DNA of 64,000 bases, taken from contig JAPNXP010000005.1 in the NCBI GenBank assembly GCA_028753945.1, positions 124,001 through 188,000 on the forward strand, read 5' to 3'. Position 1 is the first letter of the stretch. Each line of letters begins with the position of its first letter. Source of the DNA: Hexactinellida sp. DTS-2022. Its lineage: Eukaryota > Porifera > Hexactinellida. The notes beneath the pieces are model-generated. The model had not been told where the DNA came from, searched no databases, and was given only the letters and a program-made list of their open reading frames with translations. Positions 47,329-59,397 of the stretch are shown piece by piece. The position numbers were made by a program, and so were the translations under genes.

Positions 47329-50300
47329 ATATTCGCGAAAAGATTGAAGGATGTACTTCACATTTCTGACAACAATTTAGAAGTTCTATTCCCTAAGATA
47401 GAAGATATGCTATCTCTTTCTGGTTAGTAATCCTATACAGTAGCTCTCTTATAGGAACACCCGGGGACCGTATTAATAGTTCGTATTAACCGGAATTCGT
47501 ATTAACCGGAATTCGTATTAACCGGAGTCACTTGCATGCATTTGTATAGGCTAGGGGAATTAACCTTGTACCCCTTAACCGATATTTCCCTTATCCGTGT
47601 TCCTATAATAAGTCTACTATAGTTCAAATTACAAACAACTTTATTTTTGTTTGTTGTTTAGAAAAGTTCCTAACGCGGCTCCTTAACCTCAGATCTGAGG
47701 ACAAAAAGCTGGAATTCATAGGAAGTACAATTTCTGACTTTTTCTGCGGTGAATGCCGAGACAGCATTAAGTCCTGCTACGGACACTTTATTCGCAAGCA
47801 GACCCTAGCTCTCATTGGCTATAAGGTATGGTAACCATACTGTACCATAGGTATTTATAGGGAGCTGGGAAATATATTAATCAACTTGTGTGTATTTACT
47901 TAACTAACACCTTTTGTGTGTAGGAGATGCTTAAATCCAGACAGTTCTCAATCTTCATACAAGTATGGTTCTATTATCTAACTTAATTCCAATAGGAACT
48001 ACAGTCGACTCCGCTTAATAGAGTCACCAGGACCAGGTTTCTTTGACCCGATTAAGCGGAGAAATCTAATAACAGAAATACTTTAAGCCAACTGTAATTC
48101 CGTTCTATAAATCCTATGAAATTTTGACCCCATTAAGCGGATAAATCTATTAATCGGTGGCTCTATTAATCGTAGAAATCTATTAACCGTTGGCTCTATT
48201 AACCGGTGTCTGTACCCATATGACGCTCTGCTATTTATAGAAGTGTGAATCGATGTCAGAGTGCCGCAGGAAGACTCTCCCCGACTGCTACCTGCTTATT
48301 TCCCAGAGACTCACCAAGTACATATCTCTCATAGAGAGAATATACAAGTACACCGATAAGGGTAACAACCTCCCTACATACCGTACTACACAATAGGAAT
48401 GCTATACAGCGAACTCCCGTTAATACGATATATCGGTTAAAGGTTAAATCGTAATACGAACACGGATAATTCGATACAGTAGAAAGTTTAAATCCCCTAG
48501 CCTATACAAATGCATGCAAGTGACTCCGGATAATACTAACTTATTTCGACAGTCCCCTGGTGTTCTTATTAACGAGAGTCTACTGTATTAAATTGAGATT
48601 GTTATTGTCACAAATTTCCCGTGTTAATGAACACTACACGGTAAATCCCGATTTGTTATAAGCTCCTTAATTGATTCTAAAACGAGCATCCTTATATGTA
48701 GACGGTCTATAAAAGCCCATACAAATAAGACAAAATTTTTTAGACCGTCTATAAATTCTGTAGACCAAAAGCCCTGCCGTCTATGGGTAATACTAATGTA
48801 TATGTAAGAAACCTGGTCTAGAAATATACGGTCTACATATAAGTTATTTCCTCTAAAACAGACCACAGGGACTACGAATGCCTGCAAGACACAATTGAAG
48901 AAGTGAGGGAAATTGTACAGTCAATCAATGACGAACTAACCGAAGAACAGAACAGGGACTTTCTTAACAAAATAACTGCAAACTACGATAATGCTATTAT
49001 CAAGGCGAATGGGAAAGTTAAGAAGTTCGATGTTAAACTCAGGTTTAATGGACGGAAACTTAAATCTCACGGAAAGACTACTTGGTATTTATTTTCTGAA
49101 TTCTAGCTGTAACAGAGGTGTTAAAATATGTATATATCCGCTAGGTATATAAACCAAGGAAAACACACTGTTTCCCAAGAGACAATCCTACTTCTTTTCA
49201 ACGACTCAATCTTCATGTTGTTAGAGAAAGATAGCAAATTCTATGTTCCTCAAATCGGGGATCTCAACTTGCCCTTTATATACCTACAGCATGTGCTAGT
49301 TAAACCGAATGCGGTTGATAAGAAGTCTATATTTATAATCAACACGGAGAAGTCAACAGCTGAGATGTACCGACTATTGTTCGACACCTGCGAAGAGGCG
49401 GGAAGGTGGCAGGGGGAGATCTCTAAAATGGCAGAAAAAATCCCGAAACGTAAGTTGCTATAAAAACTTATTTTAAAAAACGACGTACAGTAAAACCTCG
49501 ATAGTACGAACACGGTTAATACGAATTTCCGCATAAGACGAACAAACAGTTCCACAAAATCAGGTCCCTACATATTCAATTCAAAGGGTATTACTCGGGT
49601 TAAAGCGAACAAATTTTTACCGTCCGTTGGTGTTCGTATTAACGAGGTGTTCTACTGTATTTAAAACGTATTTAAATGAACCCATTTCATTGAATCCATG
49701 AGCTGTACTAAGTATGTCGGTGTGGCATTATCCAGTGCCACTTCACCTCGCGAGCAGAGTCGCTACGCTGCCCAGCTGAAATATAGTGGCACAGTTGCCA
49801 TAGTTACGTGGTCTCGTAGCAAGAATGCTATCAGATAAAAGCTAGCGGCTAAATACAAATAATTGTCCACACTAAACATGAGCTTCCTTATATGTAGACG
49901 GTCTATAAAACCCCATACAATAAGCCAAAAATTTGTAGACCGTCTTTTAATTCTGTAGACCAAAAGCCCTACCGTCTATGGGTATACTAATGTATATGTA
50001 AGAAAACCTGGCCTATAAATAGATGGTCTATATATATGGTAAGTTATTTCACTAACAATATCTATAAATAAACTAATCAAATCATCTCCAGTTCTTGCAT
50101 GCACCACTTAATACCCGGCACTAATCCTATCGGGTCTGTCACACAAATGGCATGTACCAGCCAGGGCCTGTCCATATGTTCCAGCTCCAATAGGTCAGCC
50201 ACCTCTAGTGCAGTGGCTCCCGTTGGTACAGAGGGTCCCGATTGACAGGTGAGTACCAAGAGCGGGGTTCTAGGGGGTGCACAACTGAGCATGGCTCTCA

Positions 50301-53300
50301 TTTCTGATTTGTCGACTCTTATCTGCTCGCTGGACTCATTGGCGTTAACTGAGAATATAGCTATGTCTATTGTCTGGCACAGGGTTCTGATCTGAGGTAG
50401 CAGTCTAGGGGACATAGGTTGTCATTTAGCACAGGATACACACACACAATTATGCGTTAATATAGTATAGTATAGTATAGTAAACCTGTCATTTAGTACA
50501 GTGGATGGATGCCGGTTATAAGAATATCGTCGGAACTGCATATAATGTTCTTATATCCGGCTTGTTTTTATAACCGGTGTTCTTATATTTGGCATTTACT
50601 GTACCACCCGGTCATAAAGCATTGTGATAGTCTGTCAGTGCTAGAAAAGGTGGTCTTAAAAGTAGGTAGTTAGCAGTCGAATTTGAATTGGTTAGATTTA
50701 TCCTTTACTAAGTTGGTCAGGTAGTACCATACATACATACTAACCATACCAAACCTGACGTATCTATCTACTTACTTGACACTGTCCTCATAGCTCATCT
50801 CGTCTCCGACATCTGCCTTGTAGGCTCCCTTATTCGGGTCCTCCAGAAGTCTGTTTATCCGTGGCCTCTCTCCCGCTACGATTGCCTTCCTCTCTGCCCA
50901 GGTTGCGTTATAAAGTGTCACGACATTAATGGTCCCGTGCCCCACGAGCTCCAGGAGCACACCCGACCCCACCCCACTCACGCCCCCTGTGTACCCCACC
51001 TGCTTAAAGGCGGAACCTGGACTGGTGTCGAATAGCCAGTTCCTAACTAACGGAGTGCTCTCTAGGCCTGAGCCAAACAGGATACACTTAGGCGTGAAAC
51101 TACGCACTCGATTGGCAGTCTTCTTTATGAAACCACCTAGCATACTCGATGCCACTTTCTTAAGAGCAACTTCTGGACGACACCTTATATATATATCTTT
51201 CTTAGAAAGCTTGTCTTCGGAGGACACTTTGAAGTGTGTCCGGTGTCCAACACTTTTCCACAGTCCCCTGTCCCTCTCCAGGATTGTGTCCCACACAGTG
51301 TCTAGGTTAGAAATGTTGTACCAACTCCGCTGCACCTCAGATACCCTACACAGGGAACGGGAGTCCAGGAATTTGAATATTTTAAGAATGGCATCAATCG
51401 GGAGATTTGAAAACACGTTGTGTGTCCCTTCACTGGGTTCAATTGCGAGCTTTTTCACTGCTAAAGTGACTTCTTCTGATTTAGCGTTGAAGCGTGCCAT
51501 TGTACATTCCTTAGTTTGAATGGTTGCTATACAATACGGTATGGTATTACGTCACGGCTGTACAATATGTCTATTCTGCTATTGAAACTATCTATTTATA
51601 GGTCCGATAGAGATGATTTGGTCTACTTACAATTCCTGGTTCTTCAGTATTGCAATAGTGCCACGTCATTATATATGCGTCAACTGTGCCACATAACGAT
51701 TGGCTATCGTAGTAGAGCTTAATCAATTGTTTATTTGTTTGTTTATTTGTTGTTGTTGTTGTTTAGCTCGAAATGTTACAGAAATTCCGTTTTTCGAACA
51801 AAACAAAGAAAAAGAAAAGAAGATTTCTAAAAAACAGACAAGTCACAGCTTCAACTTGAAATCCTCAGACCAAGCCAAGTCCAAATATAAGGCCGTTTCA
51901 TTTGGTGAGTGTTGTTGTTGTTGTTGTTGTTGTTGTTTACGACTACGTATACTTTAGATATGGTAAACGAATGTGATCAGAAAATTAATGCTTTACTGCT
52001 CGAAAGAGAGAAGTTAATATTTCAGCTTGAGGCAAGTTATCTTATAAACATAAACAATAATAACATGACACGCTCTTAATGTTGTTTACATTTAGGAAAG
52101 AAACAAACAAATAACCATCGACTCAATTCCAGAACTAATGCAACGGTAAGTTCCCATTTATTGTTGTTGTTGTTGTTGTTACTCATTTCCTTCTATTTTT
52201 TTGCTCAAATTTATGTTTACCAATCACCCTATTGATTCTATTGTTGTTCTTGTTGTTACTCATTTTCCTTCATTCTATTTTTCGCTCAAAGTTATGTAGC
52301 TTACCTTATATTTACCAATCACCGGTTGTATACTATTGTTGTTGTTGTTGTTGATGTTACTCATTTTCCTTCCTTCTATTTTTGCTCACTTTAGCTTACC
52401 TTTATGTTTACCAAATCACCCGGTTGTATACACTACTATTGTTGTTGTTGTTGTTGTTTAGAGAGGAGCTCCTGCAGTCCCTGCAGTCCTCTCTCCGGAC
52501 CGCAACAGAGTTTCTACAGTCGCGTCTGCCCGCAGATGATAAGCCCCCCCTGCCCCTCCCCAGGAAGTTCAGCTCTCCCGACACCAAGCCTCCCAAGCCA
52601 AAGTAACCACAGATAGCAAATAGCAAATGCAGTAGAACCTCGTTAGTACCAACACGGTTAATACGAACACTATTTCAGTCCCCTTCAAAGCCTTTCAATA
52701 CAAATGATATTAGTTAATACGAATTCTAGATAAGGCAAAATTATTTCAGTCCCCTTCAAAGTCTTTTCAATACAAATTATATTGGTTAATACGAATTCTA
52801 GATAAGGCAAACACTATTTCAATCCCCTTCAAAGCATTTTCAATACAAATGATATTGGTTAATACGAAATCCGGATAAGGCGAATGCATATGCATTGACG
52901 GTCCCCTGGTGTTCCTACTAACGAGATTCTACTATACACTCTTATTGACTGCTTTATATAATGCATAGGATACTAATGGCGCTTAAAAATATGCATACTT
53001 ATAAAGAGAATTGATTTGATTGGTTAGCCGCTTATAGTTTGAGCGCTAATACTTCTGTTTAGGAGGAAAGGCACCAGTCACGATTTGACACTTAGTTCCA
53101 GATCCAATTGGTACCTGACACAGACCCCCTCTGAGGGGGCGAATCTGCCCTCCCTCGAGTCCGCATTCCAACTCTCCGATCTCGGTGATACGCAGAATCC
53201 AGATGAAGACATTGTACGTTATTAAGTTGACTATCAGTCTGTTGTAATCAGTGTATTATACAGGCATTTGTGAATACTCTCCTATTATATATACAGTTCA

Positions 53301-54366
53301 AACCGGTTTTTTCTAGCCATTTCTTTTAGATAAAAATAGTAAGAAAAAATCGATAGTTAGAAAAAACCGATGAAAAATCAGTATAGTTGGAATTTCTTAC
53401 AAAAGATTGCATTACTAATAGTTAGAATAAACTGATAAATTAGAATAACCCGAGTTAGAATAAACCGATTTCGACTGTATTCCTATTCAATCCAATCACA
53501 AATTAATGTTACTGTATAGGAGAGGATTCCAAATTTTCGCGCTCCTAATTAATATTTTCCAATAATCATACTCCCATAAGAGCCTGGATAATTCCTTGGT
53601 TGTAATGGCATGCTATATACTGTATTGTTTAGAGCTCGACATCATTCCAGTTAGTCAGTACGGTATCCAACCTAACGGTAATATTATTTGTATATATGCT
53701 ATATAGGTGTGTTATTTGTTGTTGTTTGTTTTAGAGAATAATTATTGAGCAAGACACTTTATTGAAAAGGTAAGTTGTTGTTTGTTTGTTTGTTTGTTTA
53801 TTTATTTATTTTTGTTTTATTCTTTGTTTGTTTGCTTGTTTGTTTATTTATTTATTTATTTATTGTTGTTGTTGTTGTTTGTTTGTTTGTTTACTCTCCT
53901 TAGGAACAACATTCCCCTGTCAACAGACCTCAGTTTGGGTCTCGTTAGACATAACAGTACCAAAACTAAGTTTAACAGAGCCACTCAGAATTATCTGCAG
54001 AGGCTAGGAGTTAGTTCCGATAAGAAATTGAAAAGTCTGGAACGAAGACACACTCTCCATGGTAAGTTAATATCCTATCTTATTTGTGAACATTCTAGGG
54101 ACTAAATTGTGTGCGTAATATAGAGACTTTATAATAAGCGAACTCAACTTAATACAAACCCTATGTAAGTTGTTAATTGGGACCATAGGGCTTGTTCATA
54201 ATAAAAAGTTCATATTAACCAACGAAATATTTTTCACAATAAGCAGACCTGACTGTAGTCACTATACTTATATTTTCACACACAATTTATCCAACTTTGT
54301 TTGTTTCTAGACAGCGTTTTAATTCAAGAACAACAACAACAACAACAACAACAACAACCCACCTAG
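47329..54366 (+). CDS. Dbl-family Rho guanine nucleotide exchange factor (DH-PH, coiled coil); 5' exons not found
   Basis: Fifteen exons join in phase: 47329-47422, 47662-47825, 47924-47962, 48241-48361, 48862-49084, 49145-49449, 51767-51904, 51958-52031, 52096-52145, 52462-52602, 53063-53213, 53633-53677, 53735-53769, 53904-54061 and 54311-54366; 597 residues visible. The DH domain fills the first ~200 residues: LEVLFPKIEDMLSLSGEKFL, FIRKQTLALIGY, KCESMSECRRKTLPDCYLLISQRLTKY and ERIYKYTDK are diagnostic. The PH domain follows (TILLLFNDSIFMLL ... MAEKIPK), then a basic region, a coiled coil (INALLLEREKLIFQLEERNK) and a Gln run from (CAA)9 before the stop. Layout resembles the ARHGEF2/AKAP13 group, activators of Rho. 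The start of the DH domain is missing, so at least one 5' exon is unidentified. The intron after exon 8 uses GC. FBXO4 lies in the sixth intron. Confidence 0.8.
47438..47616. repeat. MITE, family H, in Rho GEF intron
   Basis: CAGTAGCTCTCTTATAGGAA ... GTTCCTATAATAAGTCTACTATA; the 'attaaccggaattcgt' phrase is repeated three times, an internal tandem gain. Another copy, 48412-48586, is in the intron before exon 5, and a family E copy is at 48001-48215. Confidence 0.75.
48691..48843. repeat. MITE, family O (CTTATATGTAGACGGTCTAT ends), copy 1
   Basis: Inverted ends CTTATATGTAGACGGTCTA and ACGGTCTACATATAAG; centre 'agaccaaaagccctgccgtctatgggtaatactaatgtatatgtaagaaacctgg'. It ends 18 bp before the acceptor of Rho GEF exon 5. 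Copy 2, at 49887-50043, ends about 34 bp from the FBXO4 stop codon on its 3' side. Confidence 0.85.
49486..50043. repeat. Family A MITE and family O MITE in the large Rho GEF intron
   Basis: 49486-49660 is family A (CAGTAAAACCTCGATAGTAC ... ACGAGGTGTTCTACTG). 49661-49886 shows no recognised feature. 49887-50043 is the second family O copy. Confidence 0.75.
50077..51500 (-). CDS. FBXO4: F-box protein FBXO4, nested in a Rho GEF intron
   Basis: Two minus-strand exons, 51500-50776 and 50404-50077, join in phase to 350 residues (human 387). The F-box lies at about residues 29-70 (FSNLPIDAILKIFKFLDSRSLCRV...WYNI). The C-terminal half has the GTPase-like fold peculiar to FBXO4: CILFGSGLE, GVGSGVLLEL, INVVTLYNATWAERKAI, IAIFSVNANE, PLLVLTCQ, DRPWLVHAICVTD and GIKWCMQELE align in order with the human protein. 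FBXO4 is the substrate receptor of an SCF ubiquitin ligase; in vertebrates it binds TRF1 through the GTPase-like domain and also targets cyclin D1. The N-terminal extension is shorter than in human. It lies wholly between Rho GEF exons 6 and 7 on the opposite strand. Its intron holds a family D MITE (50499-50604). Confidence 0.85.
52629..52935. repeat. Family A MITE with internal triplication
   Basis: CAGTAGAACCTCGTTAGTAC at the left and 'ctaacgagattctactata' at the right enclose three successive copies of 'tatttcagtccccttcaaagccttttcaatacaaatgatattggttaatacgaattctagataaggc', about 65-70 bp each. This makes it about twice the usual length. Confidence 0.8.
53291..53480. repeat. MITE, family G (AAACCGGTTTTTTCTA type), in Rho GEF intron
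   Basis: CAGTTCAAACCGGTTTTTTC ... AACCGATTTCGACTG with 'ttagaataaaccgat' repeats. A clean copy lies at 60362-60536, and half copies at about 13134-13180 and 34850-34905. Confidence 0.8.
54095..54255. repeat. MITE, family B, in the last Rho GEF intron
   Basis: Reverse-oriented copy: 'gaacattctagggactaaattgtg ... cttaatacaaaccctatgtaagttgttaattgggacc ... aagcagacctgactgta'. Confidence 0.8.
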
Positions 54367-54544
54367 CTCTCACTTGGGACTATCCGTTAACTTATTGATC
54401 TTTTATTAGCATATTTTATACATCAGCTTTTATTTACTATTTAGAATGTAAATATGTCAGTCATCCTGTGTTGACTAATCTATTAGTTCCGTATCACTAA
54501 AATTATCACATTTATACGCTCTCACTTGTTTGCTTGTTATTGAG

Positions 54545-54870
54545 GGGTATGTTTGTTTGTTTGTTTGTTTGTTTGTTTGTTTGTTTGTTTATTTGTTTGT
54601 TTGTTTGTTCAATTGTTTGTTCGTTTCTTTATACTATGTTTGTTGTTTGTGTGTGTATTTGTTTATAAATTTGTTTGTTTGTTCGTTTCTTTATACTATG
54701 TTTGTTGTTTGTATGTGTATTTGTTTATAAATTTGTTTGTTTGTTCGTTTCTTTATACTATGTTTGTTGTTTGTATGTGTATTTGTTTATAAATTTGTTT
54801 GTTTGTTCGTTTCTTTATACTATGTTTGTTGTTTGTATGTATATTTGTTTATAAATTTGTTTGTTTGTTT
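54545..54870. repeat. Tandem repeat, four copies of a 62-bp unit, after a (TTTG)n tract
   Basis: TCGTTTCTTTATACTATG recurs at 54621, 54683, 54745 and 54807, a 62-bp period. The units end in TTTGTTTATAAATTTGTTTG, so the array seems to have grown from the (TTTG)n run at 54549-54610. Overlapping Val/Cys/Phe-rich frames through it are repeat artefacts. Confidence 0.9.
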
Positions 54871-57800
54871 GGTGGCACTATTGTCAGTATCCATAGCTAA
54901 AGTAATTCCATTGCTAAAGTATTTAATTATTTGCTTCTACATCCATGGTACAAATATCTTATATATTTAGTTCAGTTACTAGATAGCTAAATGACGATAG
55001 AAATATTCATATTTTCACACCTCTGTTGACGAAACCTCTCGACCTAGGAAGTGAGCAGAATGGACAATTTTGGTTAAACTTCATGAAAAAGTAAGAAAAA
55101 TCTTACTTTAAACTTTATTATTAAATTATATTAATATAAATATATTAATTGTTTGTTGTTTATTTATTTGCCTACTATCACATTATATAATATACGTATA
55201 AATCTTGAATCATCAATTGCAATTGTGTATTTTCATAATTCGATTTATTTACCGTCACTTTTCTACTGGTTCCATTAATCTGCTTATATTCATTATATTT
55301 ACTAGGTAGACTACATTCACACAAAGATTGAATCAATTGGCCATATGGTGTGTAAGGGAGTGGCCAATATAGCACCCTCCCTTAAATATTTAATGTAAGA
55401 TTAATATTAGCATAATTAGCATTTGTCTGCATATCTGATTATGGAGAATAAGCTTCCTGATCTTCCCATTGCATAGTTGTAATGCAACACGCCTCTATGG
55501 CATTGATACTGTATTAAATTAATGCTCTCACGTATTATCATTAATAACCCAGCTTGCTTAATTTATAGAACAAATTGTTTCGTCTGTATTTTGAGAATAC
55601 TCTTATAGGAACATTAATGGGACCTGTAATTACTACTACATTGAACACGGATAAGGGAAATATCGGTTAAGGAGTACAAGGTTTAATACCCCTAGCCTAA
55701 CAAATGCATGCAAGTGACTCCGGTTAATACGAATTCCGTATAATACGATTATACGAAAATATTAAGACGGTCCCATGGTGTTCCTATTAACGAGAGTCTA
55801 CTGTAGTAAGATTATAGTAGAACCTGTTAATATATCACCAAAGGGACTGGCCAAAAATAACCGTTATAACAGATTGATTATAATATGGGAAGTCATGTTG
55901 GGACCTATTATAAGTGCAGTTATAGACAAGTTCTAATGTACATTGGATGTAACCTATTAATGAACAATTTCAGTATAGTGTATTAGTGTCCCTATAGAAA
56001 AGAAACTCCTGTAATGTTGATTATCAAATATGATTATTATATTTAATTATTACAGATATTATTATTTATTAATATTAAGCTTACTTAATATGTACTAATC
56101 TATTTAAGTATTAGTTTAATTAGCAAATATTTATTTTCTCAACTAATCAATTGACTTTTTGTACACTAGACAGTATCTTATTTATACATGTATAATCAGT
56201 TGTTTTGAGGCTAGAAAATCATTATGTAAACCATGACACAATATATTCCAGTTAATTTTCATTAGGAAATACTTGCAAATGGTCCAATGACTTCCTAATG
56301 TAATTTGTACTAACAAGGTTATTTTGTCAACATCATAATTCACCATTGCGAAGCCGGATTTTATATTGAAAATGTGTTGGCTTTATGCAATCAGGTTCTT
56401 TTGTTATGAACATTAAAGGGACAAAAATTGTGTTCATAATAGAGATACTCCATAATAAGCGAAATCAACTTAATACAAACCCTATGTAAGTTGTTAAATG
56501 TGACCATAGGGCTTGTTCATATTACAAAGTTTTTAATTTTAAGCAGACGAAAAATTGTCCACAATAAGCAGACCTGACTGTTACAAGAATTTAATTCCTG
56601 TATACTTGCCTAGTAACAATATTACATTGTTAATTCAATTATATTGCATTACGTATAAGCCATTTGTCCCAATTAACTTCCCATAAACACACTATTACTT
56701 AAGAATTCTATTAATTAGATTATATGAATATCGTGGATAAATCCATTTGTTCTAAACTTGCGTACTTCTAACTGATCATGATCGAATCACGAATCAGGTC
56801 TAACCACTTTATATACAGCTATTATATTTTCACACACAAACTCCCTTAATCTATAATATAATACCTTTTGCAATAATATTATTATCTTATAACTGACGAA
56901 CAAGTCTCTATACACGTTATGTCAATTTGTACGAAATAGTGTATTTGCTAATGACGATTTTATATTATATATGTTATGTCTCTGCTTTATACAACCATAG
57001 TATTCACGTGAATACTTAGGGACTGTTGAATTACACTATTCAGCTATGTAGATCGTATATCAGCTTATAATTAATATTGTAAATCAGCTTATTTTAAATA
57101 TTGTATTACAAGGCTATAAGTGTTACCTACGAAATTCAGCATAAGATATTTAGAATCGCATTTAAAATAAGTAATTTGCCGGTATCTAAAATTACATTAT
57201 TGGCCGATATAAACTGTATTATCCCAAATAAGCGCTGGGACAATAAAACGGCATTTATATGTATGGTATACTATAGATTTAAGCAATATCGGTATTTTTC
57301 AAACAATTTGAGGGTAAATATGGGCCACGAAATAATAAACTCGGAAGTGCTAATTTTGTATTTACTAGAATTGCAATTCCTATAAAATCCTATTTAACCT
57401 ATTATCCAATATTCTAATTATATATTCAACTTTCACTGAAATTAATGAACGCAAATAAAATTGCCGTATTGCAACTTTCATTATAATTTGTACTTCTATT
57501 TTCTTACAGAATTTGACTACATATACAGTATTGCATAAATTGCATTGATTACTATAATATTTAACTATTCGTGGTAAGGGAAGTGATGTAAATGTATAGT
57601 ACAATAATATAATATACTATCATCAAAATATGTTCGCCTTATCCGGAATTCGCATTAACCAATATCATTTGTATTGAAAAGGCTTTGAAGGGAACTGAAA
57701 TAGTGTTCGTATTAACCAAATATCGTACTAACCGTGTTCCTACTAACGAGGTTCTACTGTATTAAGTTAATATGCTAACACTGAAATACTGTAAGTATTT

Positions 57801-58440
57801 AATTTCACCGTACATACCTTGTTATTTATCTGTGCCCTGTGTGATTTCTCATGATAAGACAAGATTTATTTATTCCATTTAAGGGCATAATTAAACTGTA
57901 TCCATAATCACGCCAATGCATGACAATTCTCATTTTAGTTTTATTATGAACAAGCCCTATGGTCCCAATTAACAACTTACATAGGGTTTGTATGAAGTTG
58001 AATTCGCTTATTATAAAGTCTCTCTATTATGAACACAATTTTTTGGTCCCTTGAATGTTTCATAATAAGAACCTGACTGTAGTCCCATTTGTAGTACAGT
58101 CAACTCCCGTTATAACCAAGTCGGATATATCTAAGTACCTGCTTATAACGAAGTAATTCAATGGTCCGGAAATCCTCTATCTTATTGCATTATTAAAACT
58201 TCGGTTACAACGAAATGGATATAACGAAATTCCACTTATAACGAAGTCATTTAATTCCCATATAGCCTCTAAGTTATTTATTTACTGTCGTTATAACAAA
58301 CTCCGCTTATAAAGAAATGAAACTACGGTCCCGAGCACTTCGTTATAACGGGAGTTGACTGTATAATTAATTCATAAAACTGTTTAGATATATATTTTTA
58401 TTAGTTTGTTTCATAAAACGAAATATTTACAGCACAAATA
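54871..58440. other. Gene-poor AT-rich stretch with scattered MITEs
   Basis: No convincing exon is seen on either strand. Recognised repeats are a family H MITE (about 55600-55803), family B MITEs (56390-56580 and 57938-58081), a family A MITE (57612-57760) and a long family C MITE with extra internal repeats (58093-58362). A 94-codon frame at 57101-57385 lies in AT-rich sequence without domain or splice support. Confidence 0.65.
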
Positions 58441-59397
58441 CTATACAATATTTGAATAATGTTGACAGTTATAATCCAGATTTTCTATTAATTTCTGTGT
58501 AAATTCTGTTTCAAATACTTCACTCCAAGCCTTGAACACCGGTTTCACACAAAAGTTTATGAACCCAACTTGACCCTTGTTGACATCAACTGTGTTCCTA
58601 TCGTTTAATTTCTGTACCTCTAGGTTTAGTTCCAGTTCCAAGTCCCCTAGACGGAAGAACTCTTCATAAACCCTTTCTCCCCATTGTGAAGCTATATTTA
58701 GCTTTCGGGCCTGACCACTAATATCCGCGCAAATAATCGCCTGTTTGAGGACAAGCAGCTTATGAGTTGGGTTTTCTAAGTTTAGATTTTTCCTAGCGAT
58801 TTCTAGAAAATTGTTTTTGTTTACCGTATGCTTTGCGGGGTCAGTGGCCAGGATTAGTTCGGAAATTAGTGACTTAATTCGCTTTATTTCTGTTCGGCTT
58901 AAGTTATCGAGTATCTTCGTGTCATCAATCACTTTCAAAGCAACCGATAAATGAAATTTCTCTAAAGTTGATTCCTTCCCGAACTGTTGGCACAGCTTAT
59001 CGTTCTTATTAGCTAGGAATGTGTTGTTTAAACCCGGGTGTGCAATATCGTGTGTCACCGCTGCCAACATGACCGCGAGACGCTCAATGGGCTCAAGGTG
59101 TTTGTGTACAGAACTGTTTACGAGTAGAGAGTAAACAGCTTGCATTACATCTGCTCCGTGGGTTGAGTTGTGGAAATGTTGGTCCAAATATCTTCCTTCG
59201 ATTGTAGCTAAGAAGTTAGCGACTTCGTTTTGATCGCAATCAAGGAGAGAGTAGAATTGTTCCTGCTTAAATATTTCCAATCCGATTCTGACGATTGGAT
59301 GACCGTTTGTGAGTCTGCTTAACTCGATTGTATCGAAATTAAATTCGGTGATTTTAATAGGGATTTCACTCAGATTGGCAATGTTAATTTGAGACAT
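58441..59397 (-). CDS. Class I cyclic-nucleotide phosphodiesterase catalytic domain (PDE7/PDE8-like)
   Basis: An intronless frame of 318 residues. The metal-site motifs are in order: HFHNSTHGADVMQAV (HNxxHxxDV), THDIAHPGLNNTFL (HDxxHPG), LATDPAKH and CADISGQARKLNIASQW, then the C-terminal GQVGFINFCVKPVF, where the purine-clamp Gln of the family is expected. Spacing and the N-terminal HPIVRIGLEIF...LATIEGRYL resemble PDE8, with some PDE7 features. It should hydrolyse cAMP and/or cGMP to the 5' monophosphate; substrate preference is not predictable by eye. Ala to Gly in HGADV is a small departure. No regulatory domain (PAS, GAF, UCR) is present. Compared with its GC-rich neighbours the gene is AT-rich in codon use. 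No introns and no regulatory domain suggest a retroposed or reduced copy, but the catalytic residues look intact. Confidence 0.92.
   Translation of the reverse strand: MSQINIANLSEIPIKITEFNFDTIELSRLTNGHPIVRIGLEIFKQEQFYSLLDCDQNEVANFLATIEGRYLDQHFHNSTHGADVMQAVYSLLVNSSVHKHLEPIERLAVMLAAVTHDIAHPGLNNTFLANKNDKLCQQFGKESTLEKFHLSVALKVIDDTKILDNLSRTEIKRIKSLISELILATDPAKHTVNKNNFLEIARKNLNLENPTHKLLVLKQAIICADISGQARKLNIASQWGERVYEEFFRLGDLELELNLEVQKLNDRNTVDVNKGQVGFINFCVKPVFKAWSEVFETEFTQKLIENLDYNCQHYSNIV

Noticed and set aside
49128-49144. Earlier start of Rho GEF exon 6 (frame beginning MYISARYINQG)
   Set aside because: Upstream acceptors give stops or the wrong phase; the AG at 49143-49144 gives TTW|YINQGKH in phase.
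53782-54970. Overlapping hydrophobic frames rich in Val, Cys, Leu and Phe
   Set aside because: They are translations of (TTTG)n and a 62-bp tandem repeat derived from it; the real exon in this region is Rho GEF exon 14 (53904-54061).
57101-57385. 94-codon ORF in the AT-rich stretch
   Set aside because: AT-rich composition, no domain, no splice partners, and expected by chance in 4 kb of AT-rich DNA.
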